Shown in pieces: positions 1 through 10,870 of a DNA stretch of 64,000 nt. The DNA lies in contig JAIXMO010000017.1 of the NCBI GenBank assembly GCA_025677825.1, forward strand, positions 481,484 to 545,483, read 5' to 3'. The stretch is from Helicostylum pulchrum (taxonomy: Eukaryota; Mucoromycota; Mucoromycetes; Mucorales; Mucoraceae). Under the pieces are notes generated by a model. It made no database searches and had not been told where the DNA came from. It worked only from the letters and a program-made list of their open reading frames with translations. The position numbers and the translations under genes were made by a program. Every line of letters begins with the position of its first letter. Positions within the stretch are counted from its first letter, which is position 1.

Positions 1-226
1 AATCATCTCAATAAGTCGCTACTGAGTAAATGCTCATCTTTTTTAAAGGCTCTTGTGTGAAAGATGGATAAAAGGAAAATGATAGTAAAATAAAATTAAA
101 AAAAAGAATAAGTCTCTTTGTTCTTTAATTATTAGATGGTAAAAAATAGAGTTTCTTTTATTGTATATTGTCGTTTTAATACGCAGTACTACTGTACTAA
201 AACCGACTTTCCGTAAAATGTCTTTA

Positions 227-1165
227 TTAAAATTCTAATATAATATTATAGGAGTAGCTACTATCATCATCGTCTTTTTTGTTGTTGTCGTTGTCGTTGT
301 CATCAACATCATCATCATCGTCATCAATAACAGTAGCATTTTCTCTTGCTTTTCGTTCTTTTTCAATCATAAAAAATTTGTTAATGACTTTTCGGTCGTC
401 CGAAGATTCCGTAATATTCACATAATCTGGAAATACGACATTGAATGTAATATGAAGATCATCATTTAAACCACGAGAATCTAAATACTTGGGCATGCCA
501 TATCCTGGCATATTAATTTTTGGACCTGGTTTCAATACTGCGCCTGAAAGTAAAGGGAGATGAATCGGCTTACCATCCAAGTATATAAACACAGGTCTAT
601 TTAGGTACCCCAAGATAGCGTCTCTTAAGTCGACATCCAGAGTTATACTTAAGTTATCATCTCGTCTCTTAAACAAACCATTAGCAGATTTATTGTCTAC
701 AAGAACTTCGATAATCAGATCACCTTGTCTTGATCCGTCTGGCATAAGGTTTCCACAGTGATTTATTTGTATTGTGTAAAGCTCTGTAATTCCCTTGTCA
801 ATTTTTACATAGATTCCACACTCCTCGTGTCTCTTTCCTCCACAGTTTACGCACTTTGAATAGGTAGTAACTACACCCATACCATCACATGCTCTGCATG
901 ATATTACAGTTTCTTTTCCTGATTCTAGAGTGGAGATAAATCTCCCTTCTCCTACGCATTGAACGCATGTACGAGTTTTTCCAACTCCATTTGTTTAAGA
1001 AAATAATTAATTTTAGAATTTTTTTTTGTGAGTATAATGTATATATTTACCCTTTGCAAGTATTACAATAAATAGTTTCAACATATTCTACAAAAGGCCG
1101 TTCGACACCAGTGTATGATTGATTTAAAGTGATACAAGTTATTGTTCTAATGTTATAATCGGATC
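227..1165 (-). CDS. DnaJ-type (type I, Mdj1/DNAJA3-like) chaperone, C-terminal part
   Basis: Seen: the minus strand reads, after an intron at about 1002-1049, a cysteine-rich zinc domain with the pairs CNTC, CVQCVGEG, CRACDGMG and CVNCGG, followed by the DnaJ C-terminal beta-sandwich (residues such as GDLIIEV, LPLLSGAVLKPG, INMPGYGMPKY) and an acidic Asp/Asn-rich tail. The order (substrate-binding segment, zinc fingers, C-terminal domain) is that of type I Hsp40s, which deliver clients to Hsp70; the spacing recalls mitochondrial Mdj1. The exon at 1050-1165 leads into the first Cys pair. Odd: the third CxxCxGxG repeat is degenerate (CGGKRH), and no J domain with HPD was found upstream; at 1227-1490 only a Ser/Thr/Pro-rich frame and a short SYYK-like segment are visible. 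It may be a J-less or decayed paralogue, or have an unseen 5' exon. The family is fairly certain, the gene model partial. Confidence 0.7.
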
Positions 1166-1510
1166 CTTTTTTTTTAAAATAAAAATGATGTTTAATGAAT
1201 TGGAACTCATCAGTTATTTCACTTACTTATAGTAGGAGGCTAAGTCGAAATTGAAGGCGAAGGAGGTGTAGGTGAGGGTGTAACGAGACGGTATTGACTA
1301 TCAGCTGTTGCCTTTTGTCGCTTTGTAGAGTATGGAGTATCACTAGAACTAAAATTAGAGATAGAACCAGATTCTGGTAAATTACGTGCGGCGTGGAGGA
1401 GATCAGCATCGTGAATTCTTCTGATTTCAGCGCATAATAATGAAATACACGCGTGTAAGATTTTAAACTATGTTCACATGTACGTTTTTTCCAAAAAAAC
1501 ATAGTTTTTT

Positions 1511-3090
1511 TCTTTTACTCATGGTGCTTAGAGATTTGTTAAAGTAGGATATCACCTTGGCATTTATATCCAAGTTATTTTCTTTTGGTTACAGAGCTAT
1601 TTATTAGAATACCGTATCGCTATGAGCTTAAAAGACTACTAGCGACGATATTATATAAGACTAATAAAAAGCATCTTTGTGTTCACTTGATTTGGTTTAT
1701 AATGCTTCCCTTTTTAACCTTCTATCATTTAGCAACCGTCACTTATATAGTTTTGTAAAATTGTATCTCACCTTTAAATCGAATAGTGTTAAAAGCTGGG
1801 AACTAAAGACATTCTGGAGAAATCCGCCCTTAAATTGAGCTACTGTAATGTAGCGAAGCGGCTCTTTTTTTTCTGCGCACTGCCAGTCAGGACTACATCT
1901 GTGTTACAGATACGGATGAATATATCCAATCTTTAAAAAAAAATAGTTGCTTTGCATGATGAAAGTAGTTTATCCAGCCAAACCCGTCTAGCAAGACTAA
2001 CGTAGATTCCTTTTTTTTATACATAGGGAATCATCTTTTTGACATTATGCGACAGCTCAATTTATTCAGTGCTGGCACCATTAGAAACCAAACAAATATG
2101 TTTATGATTGGCTGCCTATTGTAGTTACTGTTTTTGATTACATGAGCAGATAGTATGTTAGTATTTTTTTTTCAAGTGCGGGACTAGTCGAGTCATGTGT
2201 TTTGTCGCAATTTTTCCCCATTATTTAAGCTCTTTTTCCTTTTTCTTTTCTCTTTTATAACTGTATTTTATTTTATTACTCTCTTTTATCGGTACAAATG
2301 ATTTTCCTATATATTTTTTTAAAACAATGATTACTTATAAAACATGTCGATCTACATAGCTTTAAACAGACTATCCTACATATAGGCGGCGTATAAGTCC
2401 TGTTTAGAAGAAAGAAAAAAAGTTGGTTCCATCATATAAACAACGGAGATAGTTTTCAAATAGATGATCTCATGTTTTTACGGGAACTGTCTTATTTAGA
2501 AAAAAAAACCTTTTGACAAGGGAAAGTAAACAAACCATGCAAAAAAAAAAAGGAAGGTCGTACAAATTAGACATACTTTTCCCTTTTTTTTTACTCTTTT
2601 CACCTTTACCTCTCTACAACTTATGTCCCGTCTTTCAACTGCGTCGATTTATATTTCAACATTGGAAGAGGAAATACTGTTAACGTAAGTATAAAAAAAA
2701 AAGTGAAAGTGTTTACAAAAAAAAACATCTTGATTACTTCATATCTACTCAAGTAAACAGGTTTTTAAATAATAAGTTTCAAATATTTGTTTAAAAAACA
2801 AAGAAACCACCTCCTTTCGATTATATAGATAACTTGTTTTTTTCTCACACAGATATCAAATAATGTTTTTTCTTTTTTTTTTTGCAAGGAAAATTGCATG
2901 AAATAAATTAGCTTTACCTTTCGAAAATATAATCCATATCTATAGCAATTTAACCATACCAATTTTACTAGTAATAAATGAATGTATCTTTTTGTTTTAT
3001 AAAAAAAAAGATAATAATCTTTTGTTTACATGAACATTTATGGAAATAGATACTAAATCATATGAAAAAAATTACGTTTTTTATTTGAGA
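1511..3090. other. AT-rich intergenic, no gene recognised
   Basis: The stretch is AT-rich with many A/T runs of 8-10 bases. Short frames such as 2765-2962 (minus) are dominated by homopolymer codons (Lys, Phe, Ile) and show no domain. Nothing supportable was seen. Confidence 0.5.
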
Positions 3091-3093
3091 AAG

Positions 3094-3100
3094 TATAAAA
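3094..3100 (+). promoter_or_regulatory. TATA box before small spliced gene
   Basis: TATAAAA lies 63 nt before the ATG at 3163 and is followed by a CT-rich stretch (3113-3150) typical of fungal transcription starts. It supports, but does not prove, the short gene model that follows. Confidence 0.4.
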
Positions 3101-3162
3101 GAGCGAGTATTTTTCAGTTTTTCTCCTCAAAATTCTTCTTATTCTTCTCGGTACAAAAAAAA

Positions 3163-3594
3163 ATGGTAGGTATCGGTTTCTTCCTGGTTTCGTCTTCTTA
3201 AATCCTACTAGTATTTCGTTATACTAAGAGCGGTTCAGATTGTTTTGTAGATACCATTGCTGTTCATGGCTGGCTTTACTACTCTTCTGTCAATATAAAA
3301 CATATGGTAGGTGTTCTTGGTCTCTTTTGGCTGATTCATACGCTTAATGGTTGGTTATGGTCAAAACGTTGGTGTACTCGTATTTATTATAAATCTAACA
3401 CCTCCTCGTGGTTACACTTGTCGACTTTCTTCGGGAAGGCTAACGTGTAAGTATCTTTATATATTTAATAAAAATGAAAGTTTACAAATAAAAAAGTCTC
3501 CAATAAAAACTACCAATAAAATGAGAAAGTCTCTTTTCTAATGTAATTTTGCTTGTCAAATATTGCTAGGCATAATTATCTCGTCCACTGTTAA
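3163..3594 (+). CDS. possible small spliced gene, 75 aa hydrophobic Trp-rich protein
   Basis: Not recognised. A three-exon model is open: exon 1 3163-3169 (seven bases), exon 2 3251-3446, exon 3 3570-3594. Donors are GTATCG (weak) and GTAAGT (canonical, 3447); acceptors are TTTTGTAG and TTGCTAG. The product begins MVDTIAVHGWLYY, contains one apolar segment (HMVGVLGLFWLIHTL, about residues 20-34) followed by a basic, Trp-rich part (WLWSKRWCTR), and ends VHNYLVHC. A TATA box and pyrimidine-rich leader precede it. The model rests only on splice and promoter signals; exon 2 by itself is a modest open frame, so chance cannot be excluded. It could be a membrane or secreted micro-protein. Confidence 0.27.
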
Positions 3595-3599
3595 ATATA

Positions 3600-5225
3600 A
3601 GGGTATATCTGATTTAAGGGTGGATTTTTTCCACTCTTAAATATGTCTTTTCTTTGATAATCAAATTTCATACTACAAGCAAAAAGATCTTTTTATATGG
3701 TATATGCACATCTTTCAAACAAAGCCTTTTCCTGTTGTATGCTGGCGCAAACAGATAAGGTTCGCTTAAAACTGGAATAGCCACAGCAAATAAAAGGTAA
3801 ATGTATCACACTTTTTTAATCGACCGTTAAAGCAATAGAACGATATCGCTTACTTTTTTAAAAAGGGTGTTTTATTGTTTCATAAATAAAAAAAGCATTT
3901 TTTTTTTTTTATAATTACTTGAATCCTAGATTATGCGGTCTGCATTGACTAATAATAAATGGATCATTTTGTTCCTGGTAAACTAATATATTTGGTACCT
4001 TTTTATACGAACCGTCCTTTTAATCTATAAATGGGATATTTAATATAATGGTTTTACACAAAATCGTATAAACCAAATGTATGATTCCAGTAGAAATCAG
4101 TTTTTTTTTTTTTCGCTTAAGAACAAAGAAAAAAAACACGCACACAACCTCATTTAACAACAATGAATATAATGATTACAGGTAGTAGCAATTCAATAAT
4201 ATTGTATAGTCATTGACACTACGGGTACAAACTGTTGTTTTTAAAAGCCATCTTATCTATATCCACATTCAAGAAGAAAAACTGGAAAGGTACACGGCTA
4301 TAGTATAAACTTTATTAAAGTGTAAGATTTTATCTATTGAACTAGATCTAGTTTAGGCATTTCAATCAATTTACATAAAGATAAAAAGTAAATTCTGCAT
4401 CTCTACACCTCTCCAAAATGTCTAGTTTGCAAAGGAAAAGATTGAAGATTAAATTGTTTACAAAAAGTGATTTACATTTTTTTTTGTAACTAGGCCCGTT
4501 GTTTTTTAGGCAGTCGATTTCTGCAGAGATACGGATCAAACTTACCATGATACCGAATTGTCAGTGCGGAAACTATGTTTACAGATTATAAAACTTAAAT
4601 TACTTTTCTTTATCCTCTTTTAATTAACTGTAGTCGTATTATTTTCTTCACGTTGGAATAAAAAAAAAAGCTGTGATATTAAATCCAGGCAGGGCATTTT
4701 TTTTTGCAGGCACAAAAAAAAAGAAAGTCTCCGCTACTGATTTTTCATTTTTTAACCTTTTTTTAACCTTTTTTTTAACCTTTTCTCTCTTCATGTCTTC
4801 TAATTTCTACAACATGTACAATACACATTGCTGTTTTCTCTGAAATTCGACTGCTAGACACTGCCTAATATGCCTAATGTTGCTCATGGCGATATTTTGA
4901 AACTAGGCATTCAGTTCGGTGGCGGGTATTGTAATAGCTTATTGTGTTACAAAATGCTTCTTTTGACACAAATGTGATCCCCTTTATTTGACAGATGCAT
5001 GTTATCAGGTACAAATGTAAGTTTACATAAACGTTTCTAAAAACATTCAAGTAAACTCTATTTTAACCTTCATCTCTTGTCATTTCACTTTTATTAGCTT
5101 TAATGTCAATCATTTTAAAACATTAAGCATCTAAAGGGGTTTTTTCTTCTGTAATGAACCAAACCCTGAGTACATTGAGCTAAAAAAAAGCTTTTTAGTT
5201 TTCTGAACTAATCAGTATAATGATT
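3600..5225. other. AT-rich intergenic with pyrimidine tracts
   Basis: No domain-bearing frame was seen. At 4750-4800 there is a CT-rich tract with repeated AACCTTTTTT blocks, resembling a fungal promoter or leader, followed at 4871 by a 35-codon frame (MPNVAHGDILKLG...) that I cannot assign. Frame 4366-4548 (minus) has no recognisable features. Confidence 0.4.
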
Positions 5226-5231
5226 TTTAAG

Positions 5232-5403
5232 ATGCTTCTTCCAAGTACTTTATCCTTTTGTATCGTGATGATTGTTTCTTTTATTAAAAGGTAAGGATTT
5301 AAACTGCTTTACTTATAAATATTTAAACTTAATCATAATGTCTATTTATAGCAGTAAATGCTGGTGCTGGAACTGGTGTTGTAGTTGTAGTGTTCGTTGT
5401 TAA
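5232..5403 (+). CDS. possible cysteine-rich micro-peptide, 36 aa, two exons
   Basis: Not recognised. Exon 1 5232-5290 encodes MLLPSTLSFCIVMIVSFIK, a hydrophobic leader-like stretch; donor GTAAGG (5291) and acceptor TTTATAG (5351) are well formed; exon 2 5352-5403 encodes a tail with Cys and Trp in close succession (CWCWNWCCSCSVRC) and a stop. If real it would be a secreted or membrane-anchored, metal-binding-like peptide. The second exon is built on a (TGG/TGT)-rich DNA stretch, so the cysteine pattern may be a by-product of simple sequence; another frame reads as a Gly/Val-rich hydrophobic string. Low confidence. Confidence 0.2.
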
Positions 5404-5589
5404 TATGACGGGAAAGAAGGGTAAATGGGATTTTTACTTATTTTGCTTCTAAACTGATTCTGATCCATTCCTTTTTTTTTTATTTCTCTAGAATATAATT
5501 TCTTTCTCCTCCCTTTGAAACACTGCTATTTATAATTGTACTGGCTTTTGAAAGCAACAGGACATAACGGTTGCTAAAGTGGTTTTTGA

Positions 5590-5960
5590 CGAGCTGTTTG
5601 TCTCCTTCTCCCCTCCCCGTTTACGAGCGGTTAATGCAGACTTTCCCACCTGGTTGAAACGGCATCCACAACCATGCGGATATCGCTAAGTGTTGTAGTT
5701 GGAGGTATTCAGTCTTCTGATAAAAAAACTTTAGTGATTTGACTCGTTCTTTTTGTTGGATATTGCCAGTAATGTCAATGGGTTTGTAAAAGCAATGACC
5801 AACTTTTGATGATTCTGATTTCTGGCGAGTATATTCTACCTTGGCGGGTTCTGTCTCCTTCTCTCTCGTCCTCGTTTACGAGCGGTTCGCGCAGTCCCCC
5901 TTTTAACCTGCGTGTAATGGAACACCAACCATGCGGATATCGTAGGGAGATTGGATCGAT
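5590..5960. repeat. diverged direct repeat, two copies of about 110 bp
   Basis: Copies at about 5590-5700 and 5845-5955 share blocks including CTGTCTCCTTCTC or its variant, TTTACGAGCGGTT and AACCATGCGGATATCG, in the same order and orientation at roughly 250 bp spacing. Identity is moderate with small indels, and frames are not conserved between copies, so this looks like duplicated non-coding or relic sequence rather than a coding repeat. Confidence 0.5.
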
Positions 5961-6246
5961 GGTTCCCGTCTCGGTAGTCTCCTCTAAGGAAAACAGTATC
6001 ATTAAGTAGTTGTGTTGTTGTGGATACTTATCCTTTGGCATCATCATCTTTTTTTTTATTTATGTATGTGTTTATTTTTATATTTAGATACATGTATATA
6101 TATTTTTTTCATGTATATGTATGAACGTGATGAGACTTCAGCTAGTGTACCTCCTCGTGGTTAGTCTTGGGAAACTTTCACTTTGAAAACTTTTTTTTTG
6201 TTTCCTTATTGTAAAGGCCAAAGCACTAGTCACTTTTTTTTAAAAA

Positions 6247-6274
6247 ATAATAATAATAATAATAATAATAATAA
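6247..6274. repeat. (TAA)n microsatellite
   Basis: An uninterrupted run of TAA/AAT units in intergenic DNA. Confidence 0.9.
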
Positions 6275-6770
6275 AGAAGCTGTTTTTCTTTATATAAAAA
6301 ATGTTTTTCAAAAAGTCTTTAATCTCTTTGACATGTAGTACTTATTGTGGTAATCAACGTTTTATATTTTTTTTAGTCACAACCGCAAGAAAATAAATTT
6401 GCTTTTCACTAGATTTTTTAGTCCGACTAAATGCGTATACAGGATAATAGTGTAAGGCCAATATTGTAACCTAGTGGTGCGCAAGATTTTCAAAAAAAGC
6501 TAAAAAGAGGAAAAGAAGGAAGAATAAAATAGGAATAATGTACAACCGTATCACTGGTAATAAAAAGAGAGTCGCACTATAGAACAAAGAAATCCAGGTG
6601 CATCGTAAGAGCCGAATGTGTGTATCAACCCCCCCCCCCCCAAAAAAAAAAAGTTCATAACTAAACCATACTGGGTGTTATTTATTTAAAATAAGTGCCA
6701 TTATTAGACGAAATGCAATGTTTGGTTAAAAAAACTATACTTAACAAAGTAAATGGTTTATGTTACGGTT

Positions 6771-6990
6771 TTAGAACTTAGTAAGGGTCAATGGTTCACC
6801 TGCTTCCATTACACGTTTTTTGTTATCTGCGCCGACTAGTTTGGCGAAAAACTGGAGGGTAGAAGTATAAGATACATACCTTACGGAAACCATTACAGGT
6901 ATGTCTACATCTCGTGTTTTGAACGACGGGGGAGTATCTACATCCATTTTAGCGTGGAAGAGTGTTTTATTCTCTAAATAATTCATCGTT
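6771..6990 (-). CDS. small unknown protein, possibly two exons
   Basis: Not recognised. The minus strand reads from an ATG near 6986 (MNYLENKTLFHAKMDVDTP...) to a TAA at 6771. A GTAAGG...CAG intron could remove about 35 nt (near 6853-6889) without breaking the frame, giving a protein of about 60-70 residues ending in EAGEPLTLTKF. It lies 190 bp beyond the 3' end of the dispersed-family fragment at 7197-7496 on the same strand and may be part of the same element. No domain seen. Confidence 0.3.
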
Positions 6991-7196
6991 TTAAATCTCC
7001 ATATCACTAAAGTACAAAAATCAGCGTTAATTATACACTAGTATGTTACTATTTCTATTACCTATACCAAAAGAACAAAAATTGTCACCTTTTTGGCACC
7101 ACAAATAAAATGTTCTGTTTAATAGAACATTAATTATTATGTCTTCCCCTTTATTTAAAAAGGAGAAAGTCGTATCAGGTTCGCATTGAATGGGTT

Positions 7197-7496
7197 TTAC
7201 GTCTGTTTTTTGGCTTTATATACGGAAAATTTTTGAGCGTATTTTTCTGGAACTATACAAAAAACATAATTTTCACTACACACTTGTTGTAAAGCACCAA
7301 TTTCGAAATCTTTATAGCATAATGGTCGCTGTGCGATAAATGGCTGTAAGAGTTGGCTGAATAACTCTGGCGCGAGAACACAACATGTATCAATTCCTAA
7401 TTCTAAATTAAAACCGTCGGCTTCTTCTTCTAATATTCTTGCAAATGCATATTGCAGCTGCGGATTATCGCTGAAATGTATAAACCACCAAGGCAT
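7197..7496 (-). pseudogene. fragment of a dispersed unknown gene family, copy 1 (3' end)
   Basis: Not recognised functionally. The frame encodes about 99 residues with the block NPQLQYAFARILEEEAD, then LELGIDTCCVLAPELFSQLL and a C-terminus ending VYKAKKQT. The first two blocks recur at 50.3-50.4 kb, with about 85 percent nucleotide identity by eye over 100 bp, so this is one copy of a repeated family. This copy keeps the 3' end that copy 2 lacks, but no upstream part of the protein is visible beyond 7500. The stop is intact. Mobile-element cargo or a multicopy fungal gene are both possible. Confidence 0.45.
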
Positions 7497-7499
7497 TTT

Positions 7500-9180
7500 G
7501 ATCTCGTAAACTGTAACCAGAAAAAATTAATTTTTAAGAGATAGTTCGTGGAAAAATCCGAATCTGGTTTGGCTGACGAGTTTTTTTATTCTTCAAAAAA
7601 AATACAGAATTAGCACGAGATTTATTGTTGCCCTTTTATTTTATGACAATATATCTCGCAAGTCAACGTATATGGACGACAATTTTTGTGTTTTGTTTAT
7701 TAAAAAAAAATTCGCTTTCACGGATAACATCGTCAAACACTATTATCTGATCGGATTTGACAAGATTTATTGCAAATACTTTTTTTAAAAAACGATACTA
7801 GGATTGAATAAATACTTTTTTAATAATTTTAGAAACAACAATAGGTAAATAGGTTATATATATGAAAAACGTAATAGATATAAGGATTAAGTTAAGAATT
7901 CAGTTTATTATTTAGGCAGTAAAAAAAAAAGTGGTTTAAATATAAAATAAAAGGGGTTGATAAATAAATAATGCAGTAATATAGAAACGTAAATGATGGT
8001 ATAATAAAGATATATAAAAGAAGAATATAAAAAAAAACAATTCAAGAAAAAAACTATGTTTAAAACAATCGAAAAGCGAGGCAGCACAGTATCAAAAAAA
8101 AAAGAAGAACTAATGGAATACAGTTAGTACATGTTTTAATATAGGTATAAATCAAATAAGCTTTCTTACCTAAAGATGGACTAAGTTATAAGAAACTAAC
8201 AAAAAAATAAATAATGTCAATAAAGATTTCTACCGTGAATATTAAAAAATCTTACCGTTTGTTTAAAGACCCTTGTATCAAATGGGACCTAAAATGAACA
8301 TTTTATTTTTGAGATAACAGGAAATAAAAAAGAGAAAAAAAAAATTAGGAATTAGGAAGAAAGAAAACGAATGAGGAATGGGGGAAAGAAATAAAAAAAG
8401 CGAGTTAAAAAAGGAAGTGCTGAAATAAAAAATTAAGAAAAGAAGCTATTTATAAAAAACAAGTCAAAGCAGTATAAATAAAATACTTTTTTTACGCAAT
8501 AGCAATATCAACTCACCGAGAATATGTAAACAGTTAAATAAATAAGAACTTTCTTGAACCAATCTAAAATCGGCCGTATTACACTGTAAAGTAGTTATGT
8601 GTATCTTTTTTTAAGTGTAAACTTAAAGTCAAAGGCTGAGATCTTAAAATAAAAGCTTGTACAGAATCATTTTTTAAAAAAAAAAAAATCCGTGGGTACT
8701 GCGGGATGAAGTAAACTAGGAAATAAAGGCCGTGAAGTTTGATGTGATCAAGCACATATACAGATATATATTCTCATATATATTTACACATACTTGATTA
8801 TCTCACGACTTTAACCATTATGACTAATACATATTTATTTTAACTAAGCCTTATCAACATCGTCCAGTAATAACAGATGTCTGGATACAGGATTAGAGGG
8901 TTTCCATAATTGCATGTCTTGTCCGAAAGACTGGATTATATAATCACGGTAGGAAATTAGACATGGAAAGTGTGGCACTTTAGCGTGGCACAAACACACT
9001 TATTTTATCTGTAAACTCAGACCTCTTCTTCAATGATAATCTAATTATATTCCATTATAGTTACCTTACCATTACGCCGTACGAAAAACTTTTTAAAAAT
9101 ACGATATCAAATCAGAAACAAATCGCAAGACCTTAGTTGCTTAATGAGATATATTCAAAAGATGTATGCCTAAAATAAAA
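7500..9180. other. AT-rich gene desert
   Basis: About 1.7 kb very rich in A/T runs; no frame longer than 60 codons with protein-like content on either strand, no RNA gene recognised. At 8735-8815 two arms related to GTGAAGTTTGATG...TGATCAAG and CTTGATTATCTCACG form only an imperfect inverted repeat. Confidence 0.5.
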
Positions 9181-9182
9181 AA

Positions 9183-9262
9183 GATGTAGCTTGTGTAGCG
9201 TTTATAGCTGTTTGTAGTCGATGTAGTCCGCGTAGTGTTTGTAGTGTTTGTAGTGTGTATAG
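9183..9262. repeat. degenerate GTAGTGTTT-type short tandem repeat
   Basis: About nine units related to GTAG(T/C)GTTT or GTAGTGTG are arranged head to tail, about 200 bp upstream of the tRNA gene. No coding meaning seen. Confidence 0.6.
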
Positions 9263-9463
9263 TCAACATTTTTGAAGCTCGATTACTCGAGATATAGTAA
9301 GAGTAAAAACATAATTTTAGTATTGTTAAAAAGCCTTAAATTGTCGCTTTTAAATGAGTATTTGAATAACTCTCTATCTCTTTTATTGCAGAAAATAGAA
9401 AAAAATTCTTAATTTTTTTAACTTAAGATTTGGGCACTAAAATATGACCATTTTCGTGTAACA

Positions 9464-9536
9464 GGGGTTGTAGCTCAAATGGTAGAGCGCTCGCTTAGCA
9501 TGTGAGAGGCACTGGGATCGACGCCCAGCTACTCCA
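9464..9536 (+). tRNA. tRNA-Ala (anticodon AGC)
   Basis: 73 nt fold as a cloverleaf: acceptor GGGGTTG pairs with CTACTCC and discriminator A; the D stem is GCTC/GAGC; the anticodon stem is CTCGC/GTGAG around a loop with AGC; the T stem is CTGGG/CCCAG. The G3:U70 wobble pair, the main alanine identity element, is present. No intron. Odd: position 6-67 is a T-T mismatch in the acceptor stem and the T loop is ATCGACG, so the gene may be slightly eroded. A T6 run just after the gene (9541-9546) fits a Pol III terminator. Confidence 0.92.
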
Positions 9537-9540
9537 ATAT

Positions 9541-9546
9541 CTTTTT
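9541..9546 (+). terminator. Pol III oligo-T terminator of the tRNA
   Basis: TTTTTT begins five bases after the discriminator base, the usual position for RNA polymerase III termination. Confidence 0.7.
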
Positions 9547-9549
9547 TAA

Positions 9550-10865
9550 CGTTTTTTTCGGATAAACATTTAAGAATTAAGGTTTTTGTTGATTTCCGAG
9601 TAAAAACAAAAAAATGTATACTGTCAGAGTCTGATTAGGTTTATTAGGAGTATACTATTTAGTTTTGTAAACGATATATAAATTAAAGTATAAGTAAAAG
9701 AGTTGTGTTTTATTAATAGCTATAGTATATGATTTATATATGAAAATAAAGTAGTACAAAATTGAGATACAATTTTGACTAAAAGAATAGTGACAATACC
9801 CTATTTCCCTAAATTATTGGCTTCAAAGTTCGAAAATAAATAGGTCCATTGACAAAAAAATAGATGGCCCAAAAATATTTATAAATTGGCGCAAACCAAG
9901 GGTTGACCAAATGCACCAAATTGTTAGAATAATCATGATAAAATCTGAATTCTAATGAGACACCCTCCGTAGTTGATGAATATGCAATACATGCTCTTTG
10001 AGTACTATGTTTAAACATAATTGAAAAGGTGATGTACTAGCAGGTCTGAAAATCTTTAATTGCGTCGTTGCCTGACACTTCTTAGGGTTTGTTGATCATA
10101 TTGAGGTCTTGCTCTTCTGTACTGTTATCGAGGGGCTTCACCACGTCCAAACCTTGGCGGCATACGAAATGAACGAGCAATGTGAAGCATGTTCAGACAA
10201 GCAGCCATATCATAATTTTATAGACGAGTAAAAAGTCTCTGATTGTTACTATTCATGACTGGTAATCAGCAGGAGAATATCCAGTCAAAACAACAGGGAG
10301 AAGAGTTTTAAAAGAAATATTGTAAACAGGGCCCTAATCTAATACAAAATTGTCTACTGGTACCCTTGTAGCTATAAGCTGTTTAAATCATGCTGCTAGC
10401 TGGGTTATTTGTTAAATAGTTCGGCTTGTATCAACAATAACACTCACTTATTAATACATTTGTGCTACGCATATCAAATCGACGAAATAATATCGTTCAA
10501 CTTGGGATACACAAGCAGCATATTTCAGTTATACTCGCTGAATGTACACTTGGTGCTCCACCTAACAATCTGATTCTCTTTTTTACATTGCGTTTTGCCT
10601 GTGTTTCAAACATCAGCCAGACATAAATAAGGGGATTTCATTGATTGAGACACGCTAAAAGTCAAAAACAATCCCCCCCCCCCTCCAAGTCTTACCATGC
10701 AAGGACTTTTAAAAAGGGTTGGATTCTCTTTATGAGTATTTTATAGCGTAATACTATTATATTTATTAGTGTAATCATACTACAGTACGACAATGACTTT
10801 AACTGGTCTTTTTACAACGATGGGATCAAAAAATTAATCAGTCAAAAAGGCTTAAACAAAAAATA
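9550..10865. other. no supported gene; degenerate reading frames
   Basis: The minus strand has a 69-codon frame at 9809-10018 (SLEFRFYHDYSNNLVHLV...) and, just upstream at 10060-10180, a frame rich in Arg (PPRFGRGEAPR, YRRARPQYDQQTL) broken by stops. These look like remains of a decayed coding sequence that I cannot name. A C11 run lies at about 10674-10684. Confidence 0.35.
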
Positions 10866-10870
10866 CATCA

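Noticed and set aside
8735..8815. Possible structured RNA or hairpin in the desert
   Set aside because: Arms match poorly with many mismatches, no conserved loop, no Pol III signals.
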